Source: an uncultured bacterium
Lineage (GTDB): Bacteria; Actinomycetota; Coriobacteriia; Coriobacteriales; Coriobacteriaceae
Direction of reading: 5' to 3'
NCBI GenBank assembly: GCA_905216175.1
Contig: CAJMSV010000024.1
Location: 1 to 19,343, forward strand
DNA length: 19,343 nucleotides
Shown: positions 12,595-19,343 of the stretch, in pieces
How positions within the stretch are numbered: the stretch's first letter is position 1
Layout: every line of letters begins with the position of its first letter
Position numbers and translations under genes: made by a program
Notes under the pieces: generated by a model
Told to the model about the DNA's origin: nothing
What the model saw: only the letters and a program-made list of their open reading frames with translations
Database searches by the model: none

Positions 12595-15174
12595 ATGCAT
12601 ATGCCGAGCAAAATCGAAAAGAAGCAAGCCGCCGCAAAGCTGCGCAAACCGCCGCGCGACTTCTCGTACACGCAAAACCGAGAGCTCAGCTGGCTACGCT
12701 TTGACAACCGCGTGCTCGACGAAGCCTTCGACGAAACCGTTCCGTTATTCGAGCGACTAAAGTTCGTCTCGATCTTCGAGTCCAACCTCGATGAGTTCCT
12801 CATGGTGCGCGTGGGCGGCCTGTCCGATCTGGCAGAGCTCAAAAAACAGCCTGTCGACAACAAGAGCAATATGACCGCCTCCGAACAGGTCGATGCTGTC
12901 ATGGCAGAGCTGCCCGGGCTCCTTACCCGATGGGAGTCCATCTTTAAGAGCATCGAGGGCAAGCTCGACACCCTGGGCGTTCACCGCGCCCGCATCGATT
13001 CGCTTACGCCCGAGGAGCGCACCTTTGTAACCCGTTACTTCCAGGCCTACGTGTCGCCGGTCATCTCACCGCTGGTGATTGACCCGCGCCACCCCTTCCC
13101 CAACCTGCGCAACGGCGCACTCTACCTGGCCTGCGGCCTGGACGGCGTCACCGACGAGGAGAGTCTGCTGGGCCTTATCGAGATTCCCACCTCGATGAAC
13201 CGCGTGGTCGAGATCCCCTCGCCCACCGGCACCTACTCCTACATCTTACTCGAGGACGTCATCCTCGCCTGCCTGGACAGCTGCTTTGGCTCCTATAAGC
13301 CGCTCGACCGCGCGCTCATCCGCGTCACCCGCAACGCCGACATCGACCCGGACGGCGAGGGCGTCGAGGAGGAAGAGGATTACCGTCAGCACATGAAGCG
13401 CATCCTCAAGAAACGCTTGCGCCTGCAGCCGGTGGTGCTCGCGGTCTCGGGGTCGCGCGAGAAGGCGACGCTCAAGACCATCCGCAAGGCGCTCGAGCTT
13501 TCGCGCCGCTCTGTCTTTACCTGCGATATCCCGCTCAACCTGGGCTACGTCTTTGGCATTGAGGGCAAGATTCCCGAGCACCTGCGCAACGAGCTGCTCT
13601 TTACGCCGTTTAAGCCGCAGCCCAACCCCACCATCGATATGACCCGCTCCATCCGCGAACAGGAGCTGCCGGGCGACAAGCTGCTCTTTTATCCCTACGA
13701 GGCCATGAACCCCTTCCTGGATCTGGTGCACGAGGCCGCCTACGACCCCGAGTGCATCTCGCTGCGCATCACGCTCTACCGCGTGGCCAAACAGAGCCGC
13801 CTGTGCGAGTCGCTGATCGATGCCGCCGAGAACGGCAAAGAGGTCACGGTGCTCATGGAACTTCGTGCCCGCTTTGACGAGCAGAACAACATCGAGTGGG
13901 CCGAGCGTCTGGAAGAGGCCGGCTGCACCGTCATCTACGGCTCCGAGGGTTTTAAGTGCCACTCCAAGATCTGCCAGCTCACCTATCGCGAGGGCATGGC
14001 GCTTACCCGCCTCACGCTTTTGGGCACCGGCAACTTTAACGAGAAGACGGCCAAACTCTACAGCGACTTTATGCTCATGACCGCCCACCCCGGCATCGGC
14101 GAAGACGCCAACCTGTTCTTCCGCAACCTGTCGCTGGGCAACCTGCGCGGCGATTACCGCTTCCTGGGTGTGGCGCCCGTCGGACTGAAACCGCTCATCA
14201 TGCGCGGGCTTGACCGCGAGATTCAGCGCGCCCTTGCCGGCGAGCCCGCCCGCGTGTTCTTTAAGCTCAACTCGCTTACCGACCGCGAGGTTATCGATAA
14301 GATCGCCGAGGCATCGTGTGCCGGCGTGCGCGTGGACATGATCATCCGCGGTATCTCGTGCCTCAAGCCCGGTGTTCCGGGCAAGACCGAGAACGTGCAT
14401 GTGCGCTCCATCGTCGGACGTTTTTTGGAGCATGCGCGCGTCTATGCCTTTGGCGTGGACTCGGACATGATCTACCTGAGCTCGGCAGACATGATGACAC
14501 GCAACACCGAGCACCGCGTGGAGATCGCCTTCCCCGTGCTCGACCCCACCTGCCGCGCCCTGGTGCACGAGTACATGGGCATGCAACTGCGCGACAACGT
14601 GAAGGCACGCAGTCTGACGAGTGACGGCACCTGGGTTCCGGTGGAGCGCAAAGAGGACGAGAAGCCCTTCAACTCGCAGGAAGCTCTGCTGGAGCGTGCG
14701 TATCGCAACGCCGAGGCCGCCGCGCAGCAGCGCGCACAGGAGAAGGAACGTGTGGCCGAAGAAGCTATTCAGGCCGAGGTTGAACATGGGGCAGCCGCCA
14801 AACCGGAAGCGGTTGCCGCTCCCCCGGTAAATGAGCCCGAGGCTGCCGCAGAGCCAGCCATGGAGAAAGCGCCCGAGCCCGCTACCGCGACTCCGGAGCC
14901 CGCCGCCGAGGCAAAGCCCGCCCCAGCTCCTGATCCGCAGCCGACCACACCCATGGTCCAAGAGGTCCAGGCGACCGGCATTGAGCCCGAGCCTGCACCT
15001 GCACCTCAGCTCGAGCCGCAGGTCACCAAGCCCGTATCCGAGACGAGCGCCCGTCGCGATAAGCCCGCCGGCAAGACCAAGGCCATCGAGCGCCATCGCC
15101 CCGGTCGCGTGCGCATGGGCCTGGGTCTGATTGGCCTGGGTCTTAAGACGCTCATTACCGGCAAGACGAAATAG
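12595..15174 (+). CDS. ppk1: Polyphosphate kinase 1 with Ala/Pro/Glu-rich C-terminal extension
   Basis: Reversibly polymerises the gamma phosphate of ATP into polyphosphate through a phosphohistidine enzyme. About 859 residues. The N-terminal domain starts FSYTQNRELSWLRFDNRVLDEA, with ESNLDEFLMVRVGGL at 62-76 and HPFPNLRNG at 166-174. The phospholipase-D-like core contains RARFDEQNNIEWAERLEEAG (424-443), the catalytic His456 in EGFKCHSKIC, LGTGNFNEKTAKLYSDF (476-492), and the second active-site His613 in RFLEHARVY. The family core ends near residue 685. Residues about 705-835 are a low-complexity Ala/Pro/Glu tail, closing with a basic patch and GLGLIGLGLKTLITGKTK, which is not part of the usual enzyme of about 690-730 residues. 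The start is ATG 12595 or ATG 12601 (MPSKIEKK); neither has a strong ribosome binding site. It is transcribed divergently from arcA copy 2 and ends at its own terminator. Confidence 0.95.
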   Translation: MHMPSKIEKKQAAAKLRKPPRDFSYTQNRELSWLRFDNRVLDEAFDETVPLFERLKFVSIFESNLDEFLMVRVGGLSDLAELKKQPVDNKSNMTASEQVDAVMAELPGLLTRWESIFKSIEGKLDTLGVHRARIDSLTPEERTFVTRYFQAYVSPVISPLVIDPRHPFPNLRNGALYLACGLDGVTDEESLLGLIEIPTSMNRVVEIPSPTGTYSYILLEDVILACLDSCFGSYKPLDRALIRVTRNADIDPDGEGVEEEEDYRQHMKRILKKRLRLQPVVLAVSGSREKATLKTIRKALELSRRSVFTCDIPLNLGYVFGIEGKIPEHLRNELLFTPFKPQPNPTIDMTRSIREQELPGDKLLFYPYEAMNPFLDLVHEAAYDPECISLRITLYRVAKQSRLCESLIDAAENGKEVTVLMELRARFDEQNNIEWAERLEEAGCTVIYGSEGFKCHSKICQLTYREGMALTRLTLLGTGNFNEKTAKLYSDFMLMTAHPGIGEDANLFFRNLSLGNLRGDYRFLGVAPVGLKPLIMRGLDREIQRALAGEPARVFFKLNSLTDREVIDKIAEASCAGVRVDMIIRGISCLKPGVPGKTENVHVRSIVGRFLEHARVYAFGVDSDMIYLSSADMMTRNTEHRVEIAFPVLDPTCRALVHEYMGMQLRDNVKARSLTSDGTWVPVERKEDEKPFNSQEALLERAYRNAEAAAQQRAQEKERVAEEAIQAEVEHGAAAKPEAVAAPPVNEPEAAAEPAMEKAPEPATATPEPAAEAKPAPAPDPQPTTPMVQEVQATGIEPEPAPAPQLEPQVTKPVSETSARRDKPAGKTKAIERHRPGRVRMGLGLIGLGLKTLITGKTK

Positions 15175-15176
15175 TC

Positions 15177-15202
15177 GTTTGTAGAAGCAGTTTGTAGAAG
15201 CG
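15177..15202 (+). repeat. 13-bp tandem repeat after ppk1
   Basis: GTTTGTAGAAGCA is followed directly by GTTTGTAGAAGCG between the ppk1 stop codon and its terminator. No function is suggested. Confidence 0.6.
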
Positions 15203-15241
15203 CCCCGCATTTGAGGAAAGCCTCGGATGTGGGGCGCTTTT
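15198..15241 (+). terminator. Rho-independent terminator of ppk1
   Basis: AAGCGCCCC pairs with GGGGCGCTT, and inside it GAGG pairs with CCTC around AAAG. TTTT follows on the plus strand. It lies 24 nt after the ppk1 stop codon. Confidence 0.88.
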
Positions 15242-15287
15242 CCCTGCTACCATGGTGCGAGCAACAACGCGAATGACAGGCAGGAAT

Positions 15288-16601
15288 ATGAAGCTCACTA
15301 TAGAATCGATGACCTACGGCACCGACGGTCTGGCACATGCCGACAACGGCAAGGCCGGCTTTGTGCAGGGCGCCGTGGCAGGCGACACCGTCGAAGCCGA
15401 GGTCGTGCAGGACGGCAAGTCGTTCATGCGCGCCCGCACGACCGAGATTCTGGAGCCGAGCCCCGATCGCATTCAGCCTCCCTGCCCCTACGTGGGCATC
15501 TGCGGCGGCTGCTCGTGGGGCAATCTCTCACGCACGGCACAGCTCGCCGCCAAGGAGCAAAACCTGCGCTCCACGCTCGAGCGCATCGGCAAGTTCGCTC
15601 CTGAGCAGGTCGATGAGTTGGTACAGCCCATCTGCCACACCAAGGACGACTGGGGCTACCGCAATAAAATCGAGCTCGAACCGACCGTCGTCAACGGTCG
15701 CGTGCGCCTTGGCATGCACGGCGTCGACCCCAGCAAGATCGTGACCGTCGATTCGTGCCCGCTGTTCGATAAGCGTTTTCCCAAGGCGCTCAAGTCAGTC
15801 GTCGGCGCGCTCAACTATCTGAGCGGCAGCCACAACCTGGGTCTGGAGCGCGTGGGCATTCGTGCCTCGCGTCGCACCAAGGCACTCGAGATCGCGCTTT
15901 GGACGCCCACAGGCTCTTTTCCGCGCTCGCAGGTCTCCCGCGTGCTGGCGGACGCCGCTCATCCCACGAGCATCGTGCGCGTGATGAGCAAGGGCGAAAA
16001 GAAGGCCCGCCGTGTCTCCAAGGTCGAAATGCTCGCCGGAGAGGGCTCATGGACCGAGAATATCGCCGAGGGTCAGATGCGCTTGTCTGCCCCGTCTTTT
16101 TTCCAGGTCAACACCAAGGGTGCCGAGATTTTGATCGATCTTGTCATGAAAGCGCTCGACCCGCAGGAAGACGAGCTTGCCGTGGACCTGTACTGCGGTG
16201 CCGGCACCTTTACCCTGCCGCTCGCCCGCCGCTGCGACTTTGTCGCCGCCGTCGCGGCCTACGGCCCCGCCGTGCGCGATCTACGCCGTAACCTGGAGAT
16301 CAACAAGCTTGATAACGTCGACGTCATTGGCGGAGACGCGGTGCGCGAGTTCCCCGACCAGGATGCCGACGTCTTGGTGGTCGACCCGCCGCGCGCAGGC
16401 CTCGCCCCCGAGGCGATCAACCTTATCGCCAGCACGAGTGCTCGCGATGTCGCCTACGTGAGCTGCGACCCGGCCACCCTGGCACGCGATCTCAAACGCT
16501 TTGTCGAAGAAGGCACCTTCTCCCCCGTAAAGATCACGCCAGTTGACCTGTTCCCACAAACCTTCCACTGCGAGACCGTCGTCCACCTTAGGCGCAACTA
16601 G
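15288..16601 (+). CDS. rlmD: 23S rRNA (uracil-5-)-methyltransferase, RlmD/RumA type
   Basis: SAM-dependent enzyme making 5-methyluridine in 23S rRNA, about 437 residues. An N-terminal TRAM RNA-binding domain (MKLTIESMTYGTDGLAHADNGK through about residue 55) is followed by the cysteines of a [4Fe-4S] cluster: Cys66, Cys72 and Cys75 in CPYVGICGGCSW and Cys157 in DSCPLF. The methyltransferase fold has DLYCGAGTF (300-308), DPPRAGL (366-372) and the catalytic Cys393 in YVSCDPATLARDL. The acidic residue that normally ends the second strand (usually VxGVE) is Ala here (VAAVAAYGPAV, about residue 324). The ATG at 15288 begins exactly at the TRAM domain; in-frame ATGs at 15252 and 15273 would add residues with no family match, though AGGA lies only 2 nt before the chosen start. 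RlmCD- or TrmA-like specificity cannot be excluded. It is separated from ppk1 by a terminator, so it is probably transcribed alone. Confidence 0.9.
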   Translation: MKLTIESMTYGTDGLAHADNGKAGFVQGAVAGDTVEAEVVQDGKSFMRARTTEILEPSPDRIQPPCPYVGICGGCSWGNLSRTAQLAAKEQNLRSTLERIGKFAPEQVDELVQPICHTKDDWGYRNKIELEPTVVNGRVRLGMHGVDPSKIVTVDSCPLFDKRFPKALKSVVGALNYLSGSHNLGLERVGIRASRRTKALEIALWTPTGSFPRSQVSRVLADAAHPTSIVRVMSKGEKKARRVSKVEMLAGEGSWTENIAEGQMRLSAPSFFQVNTKGAEILIDLVMKALDPQEDELAVDLYCGAGTFTLPLARRCDFVAAVAAYGPAVRDLRRNLEINKLDNVDVIGGDAVREFPDQDADVLVVDPPRAGLAPEAINLIASTSARDVAYVSCDPATLARDLKRFVEEGTFSPVKITPVDLFPQTFHCETVVHLRRN

Positions 16602-16636
16602 ACTGTTTGTCCAAGACCACGCCCGATGATTTTTCT

Positions 16637-16688
16637 GAGACGGGGATAAAAATAAATTTGCTCCGAATGATTACTTAATCCCCGTCCC
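16637..16688. repeat. Long-loop inverted repeat after rlmD
   Basis: GAGACGGGGAT (16637-16647) and ATCCCCGTCCC (16678-16688) are inverted with 10 of 11 bases matching, separated by 30 bp of A+T-rich DNA. There is no U-tract. It could be an end of a former mobile element, given the IS3 remnant 50 bp on, or an extragenic repeat. Confidence 0.5.
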
Positions 16689-16699
16689 GAAATTGAACC

Positions 16700-16740
16700 G
16701 CCCCCTCATTTCTTGAACATTAGAAATGGGGGCTTCTTTA
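16700..16740 (+). terminator. Probable terminator of rlmD next to the IS remnant
   Basis: GCCCC and CATTTCT pair with AGAAATG and GGGGC around an 8-nt loop, with a small bulge on the left arm. TTCTTTA follows on the plus strand. The GGGGG of the right arm also sits where a ribosome binding site for the following ATG would be, so it may instead belong to the IS element. Confidence 0.5.
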
Positions 16741-17069
16741 TGGACGGGAGAGTCAGGCACGACGCCACGCTGAGGACTCTTGCAGCAGAGCTTTGCGACA
16801 GGGGGTACGGGCGCGCCGAAGGCCGGCGGGAGGCCGAAGGGTGCCCGGACCCGGCCGGGGCCAGCGGCGTGCGAGGGCAAGCTCATGCGACGGAGCTGCT
16901 GCCCGGGCGCCTGAAGGACGAGTTCTACAGGAACCGGACGTGGCGGAGCTTCGAGGAGTTCAAGCGGGACCTCGAAGCCTATACCGTTCACTGGAACAAG
17001 AGGAGGCGGGTTAAGCAAAAGGGACTGACCCCGGAGGAGTTCCGGAATCAGTCCCCATGTGCGACATAG
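16740..17069 (+). pseudogene. IS3-family transposase remnant with internal deletions
   Basis: The C-terminal part GRLKDEFYRNRTWRSFEEFKRDL, then YTVHWNKRRRVKQKGLTPEEFRNQS, is the end of an IS3-family OrfB (DDE integrase): the last catalytic Glu region LKDE and the YxxHWNxRRxxxxxKGLTPxEFR signature. The N-terminal part MDGRVRHDATLRTLAAELCDRGYGR resembles the start of an IS3 OrfA. Between them, in the +2 frame at about 16813-16866, APKAGGRPKGARTRPGPA resembles the GRPKG linker of OrfA. So the start of OrfA, a linker piece and the end of OrfB are joined by deletions and a frameshift. The DDE core is missing and the element cannot be active. GGGACTGA/TCAGTCCC (17021-17028, 17048-17055) is an inverted repeat inside the end; true element ends were not identified. 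Confidence 0.75.
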
Positions 17070-17244
17070 GTCGCTAATTGACCCGTCCAAGTATCGGGGC
17101 GAAATTCATTTCAGCGCCGTTTGAGAAAGCTAGACGCCTTCGGGCAGGTTATCCCGGACACGGGGCGGCCGCCGCGACCGACCTCGGCCCTCGCCCACCT
17201 CAACTGCTCCTCAATTACATAGAGCTGGTCGAAAAGGGCGCAAG

Positions 17245-18693
17245 CTAGCGGGCGCCTTCCTCCTCGTCGTTGGGTCGGTAAGTGATGAACTCGATAACAA
17301 AGGCAAGGACGGCAGAGACGAGCGCGGCGATGATCGCGTAGATCATGTGGGAGATCCCGGCGCCACCAGGGGTCCCGTCGATGAAGTTGAGCAGGTTGAA
17401 GACGCCGAGGCCGCCCGAGATGTACATGAGGGCGCCCGTCATTCCCACGATGGCGCCGCCCACGGCGGAGCTCCGGCATGCCACGACGAACGCGCGCTTG
17501 TTGGGCAGGGCGATGCCGTAGATGCCAGGCTCGGTGACGCCGAAGAAGAAGGCGGAGAGCATCGCGGGAAGGGCGATGCCGCGGAAGCGCGCGTCCTTGT
17601 TTCTGAGGTACATGGCAAAGATGACCGCTCCGAGCGCGAACCCGTGGCCGATGGTGGCGGCGAGCACGCTGTCGTGGCCGAGGGTGTTCAGGTTCATGAT
17701 GGAGATGGGGATGAGGCTCCAGTGGAAGCCAAAGATGACGAGACACATCCACAGTCCGCCGACCAGGGCGCTGCCCAGGACGGAACCAACCACGGGGAGC
17801 TGGAAGATGAACGAGAACGCCGCGCTCAGCAGGTTGGTGATGAGGGTGGCCACCGGGCCGATGACGAGGTAGCCCAAGACGATGGAGACCGTCATCGTGG
17901 CGAGCGGGACGAGGAACATCTTGAGCGCAGTCGGCATCCAGCTCTTGAGCCAGCGCTCAAGGATAGAGCCGAACCACACCATGAGAAGGACGGGGATCAC
18001 CGAGCTCACGTAGCCGGACACGGGCATGACGATGGGGACCCCGAGGGCGGTGGCGTACCACGAGCACGAGCCGGCCACGCCGAGGTCGATGCTGCCGAGC
18101 GCCTCGCCCGAGGTCAGGGCGACCATCGTCGGGTAGAGGAGCGCCACGCCGATTGCCACGCCGGTGAACTCGTTCATGCGGAACTTGCGCGCGGCACTGA
18201 ACGCCAGGGCGACGGGAAGGAAGTAGAAGAAGCCGTCAGCCACGGTGTAGAGCAGCGTGTAGAGGCCGTCGTTTGCAAAGGCCGGGACGAAGTAGGTGAT
18301 GAGGGCAAGCAGTCCCTTCATGATGCCTGCGGCGGCAAGCGGTCCCAGGATGGGCTGGAAGATGCCAGAGATGAGGTCGATGATGACGGAGGCAACGGTC
18401 TTATCGCCCTGGGGCTCGTCGTCGGCGCTTGCGCCGCTCGAGAAGTTGCCGGCCTCCATGACCGCGTCGTAGACGTCCTCGACGATGTTACCCACGACCA
18501 CCTGGTACTGGCCGTTGGCCTGGATGACCTGGATGACGCCCTTGAGGGCCTCGATCTTGGCCGTGTTGGCGCGGGACTCGTCCTTGAGCTTGAAGCGCAC
18601 GCGCGTGATGCAGTGCGCGACGCTGGCGACGTTCTCGGCGCCGCCTACGTTCTCGAGTATGGATCTGGCCAGGTCGTCGTATTTTTCAGCCAT
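17245..18693 (-). CDS. Beta-glucoside PTS transporter, EIIBC without IIA domain
   Basis: Membrane permease of the phosphoenolpyruvate sugar phosphotransferase system that imports and phosphorylates beta-glucosides. 482 residues. The IIB domain (about 1-80) has the phosphorylated Cys28 in SVAHCITRVRFKLKDE. A linker (82-98) leads to the IIC domain with about 9-10 membrane segments and the sugar-binding signature GVTEPGIYGIALPNKR (385-400). BglF/BglP-type proteins usually carry a C-terminal IIA domain and reach about 620 residues. Here the protein stops just after the last membrane segment with TYRPNDEEEGAR, so IIA must come from another protein. The ATG at 18693 has AAGGAG 6 nt upstream. It follows the GH1 gene by 31 nt in the same direction, forming one operon. 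No terminator is recognised after the stop codon; 17070-17244 shows no gene. Confidence 0.93.
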   Translation of the reverse strand: MAEKYDDLARSILENVGGAENVASVAHCITRVRFKLKDESRANTAKIEALKGVIQVIQANGQYQVVVGNIVEDVYDAVMEAGNFSSGASADDEPQGDKTVASVIIDLISGIFQPILGPLAAAGIMKGLLALITYFVPAFANDGLYTLLYTVADGFFYFLPVALAFSAARKFRMNEFTGVAIGVALLYPTMVALTSGEALGSIDLGVAGSCSWYATALGVPIVMPVSGYVSSVIPVLLMVWFGSILERWLKSWMPTALKMFLVPLATMTVSIVLGYLVIGPVATLITNLLSAAFSFIFQLPVVGSVLGSALVGGLWMCLVIFGFHWSLIPISIMNLNTLGHDSVLAATIGHGFALGAVIFAMYLRNKDARFRGIALPAMLSAFFFGVTEPGIYGIALPNKRAFVVACRSSAVGGAIVGMTGALMYISGGLGVFNLLNFIDGTPGGAGISHMIYAIIAALVSAVLAFVIEFITYRPNDEEEGAR

Positions 18694-18724
18694 TATTTTC
18701 TCCTTAGTGATATTGCCCGGGCGG

Positions 18725-19343
18725 CTAGCCCAGGTCGCCTCCGTTGGTGGCGATGGCCTGTTGGTACCAGTAGAAGCTCTTCTTGCGCCTGCGCTCGAGC
18801 GTGCCGTTGCCCAGGTTGTCGCGGTCCACGTAGATGAAGCCGTAGCGCTTCTCCATCTCGCCGGAGCCCGCGCTCACGAGGTCGATCGGCCCCCAGGTGG
18901 TGTAGCCGAGCATCTCGACGCCGTCCTGCTCGATGGCGTCGCGCATGGCCTCGATGTGCTCGCGCAGGTAGGCGATGCGGTAGTCATCCTCGATCGTGCC
19001 GTCGGGAAGCACCTCGTCATAGGCGCCGAGGCCGTTCTCCACCACAAAGAGCGGCTTCTGGTAGCGGTCCCAGAGGTCGTTGCTCGAGATGCGGAATCCC
19101 CGCGGGTCGATGACCCAGCCCCAGTCGCTCGTGCGCACGTAGGGGTTCTCCACGCCGGCGAAGGCGTTGCCCTCGGCGACGCCGCCCACGGAGTCGGGGT
19201 CGCCCGCGGTGCAGCGCGAGGAGTAGTAGCTAAACGAGATGAAGTCGACGGTGTTCTCCGCACGGATGCGCTCGTCCTCGGTGGTCATGCCCACGTCGAT
19301 GCCCTCGCGCTCGAGCATCAAGAGCGCGTAGCCGGGGTAGCGA
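18725..19343 (-). CDS. 6-phospho-beta-glucosidase, glycoside hydrolase family 1, C-terminal part (5' end beyond right edge)
   Basis: Cytoplasmic retaining enzyme that cleaves the phosphorylated beta-glucosides delivered by the neighbouring PTS. The last 205 residues are visible, less than half of the usual 470-480. They show RYPGYALLMLEREGIDVGM, VDFISFSYYSSRC, and the nucleophile Glu in PLFVVENGLGAYDE followed by DYRIAYLREHIEAM. The C-terminal GH1 block TTWGPIDLVSAGSGEMEKRYGFIYVD is followed by RRRKKSFYWYQQAIATNGGDLG. The SAGSGEMEKRYGFIYVD stretch is typical of BglA/BglB phospho-beta-glucosidases rather than plain beta-glucosidases. The acid/base Glu (NEP motif) lies outside the window. Stop codon TAG at 18725-18727; the EIIBC gene starts 31 nt further on. 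Any promoter or antiterminator site is beyond the right edge. Confidence 0.93.
   Translation of the reverse strand, partial: RYPGYALLMLEREGIDVGMTTEDERIRAENTVDFISFSYYSSRCTAGDPDSVGGVAEGNAFAGVENPYVRTSDWGWVIDPRGFRISSNDLWDRYQKPLFVVENGLGAYDEVLPDGTIEDDYRIAYLREHIEAMRDAIEQDGVEMLGYTTWGPIDLVSAGSGEMEKRYGFIYVDRDNLGNGTLERRRKKSFYWYQQAIATNGGDLG

Noticed and set aside
13246..15210. Antisense frame of about 650 codons over ppk1, and similar ones over pyrG (581-1900), the DUF1846 gene (3478-4482) and the PTS gene (17347-18837)
   Set aside because: Codon-bias shadows of clear genes on the other strand.
17111..17244. Minus-strand open frame continuing past the PTS stop codon in another frame
   Set aside because: Its upstream part is a shadow of the PTS gene. 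The tail (LYVIEEQLRWARAEVG) has a vague coiled look but no start codon of its own or recognised family.

Overview
The window looks like a chromosomal segment of a high-GC anaerobic actinobacterium of the Coriobacteriia, most likely Collinsella or a close relative. This rests on overall protein character, strong GC-rich codon bias (long open antisense frames over most genes), and the gene mix: arginine deiminase (ADI) genes with a YfcC-type carrier, a DUF1846 protein and a beta-glucoside PTS. The genus is inference; no rRNA or other marker gene is present.

Left part (1-4446, all minus strand, transcribed right to left): a DUF1846 protein, a small winged-helix regulator, CTP synthase (pyrG), and, 2 nt after pyrG, the 5' part of a XerD-type tyrosine recombinase that leaves the window. 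Two clear intrinsic terminators separate the first three genes. From 4447 to 4985 there is no gene but a dense series of hairpins and palindromes.

Centre (4986-12594): an arginine catabolism island on the minus strand. In transcription order it holds arcA copy 2 (10802-12043), a fold-type I aminotransferase (9528-10652), arcA copy 1 (7713-8954), a catabolic-type ornithine carbamoyltransferase broken by one in-frame amber codon (6612-7607), and a YfcC/DcuC-family carrier (4986-6464) that probably exchanges arginine for ornithine or citrulline. The two arcA copies are identical base for base over 1267 bp, although their upstream regions have diverged. Both diverged promoters keep a pair of CCGTTC direct repeats spaced 21 bp apart at the same distance from a putative -10 box, a likely activator site. 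Carbamate kinase is not in the window. If the amber codon is real and no other OTC copy exists, this cell would convert arginine to citrulline and ammonia but not cleave citrulline through this locus.

Right part: on the plus strand, polyphosphate kinase (ppk1) with an unusual Ala/Pro/Glu-rich tail, then an RlmD-type 23S rRNA m5U methyltransferase, then an internally deleted IS3-family remnant. On the minus strand at the right edge, a GH1 6-phospho-beta-glucosidase (5' end outside the window) lies 31 nt upstream of a beta-glucoside PTS EIIBC gene that lacks a IIA domain; these form a beta-glucoside uptake and hydrolysis operon.
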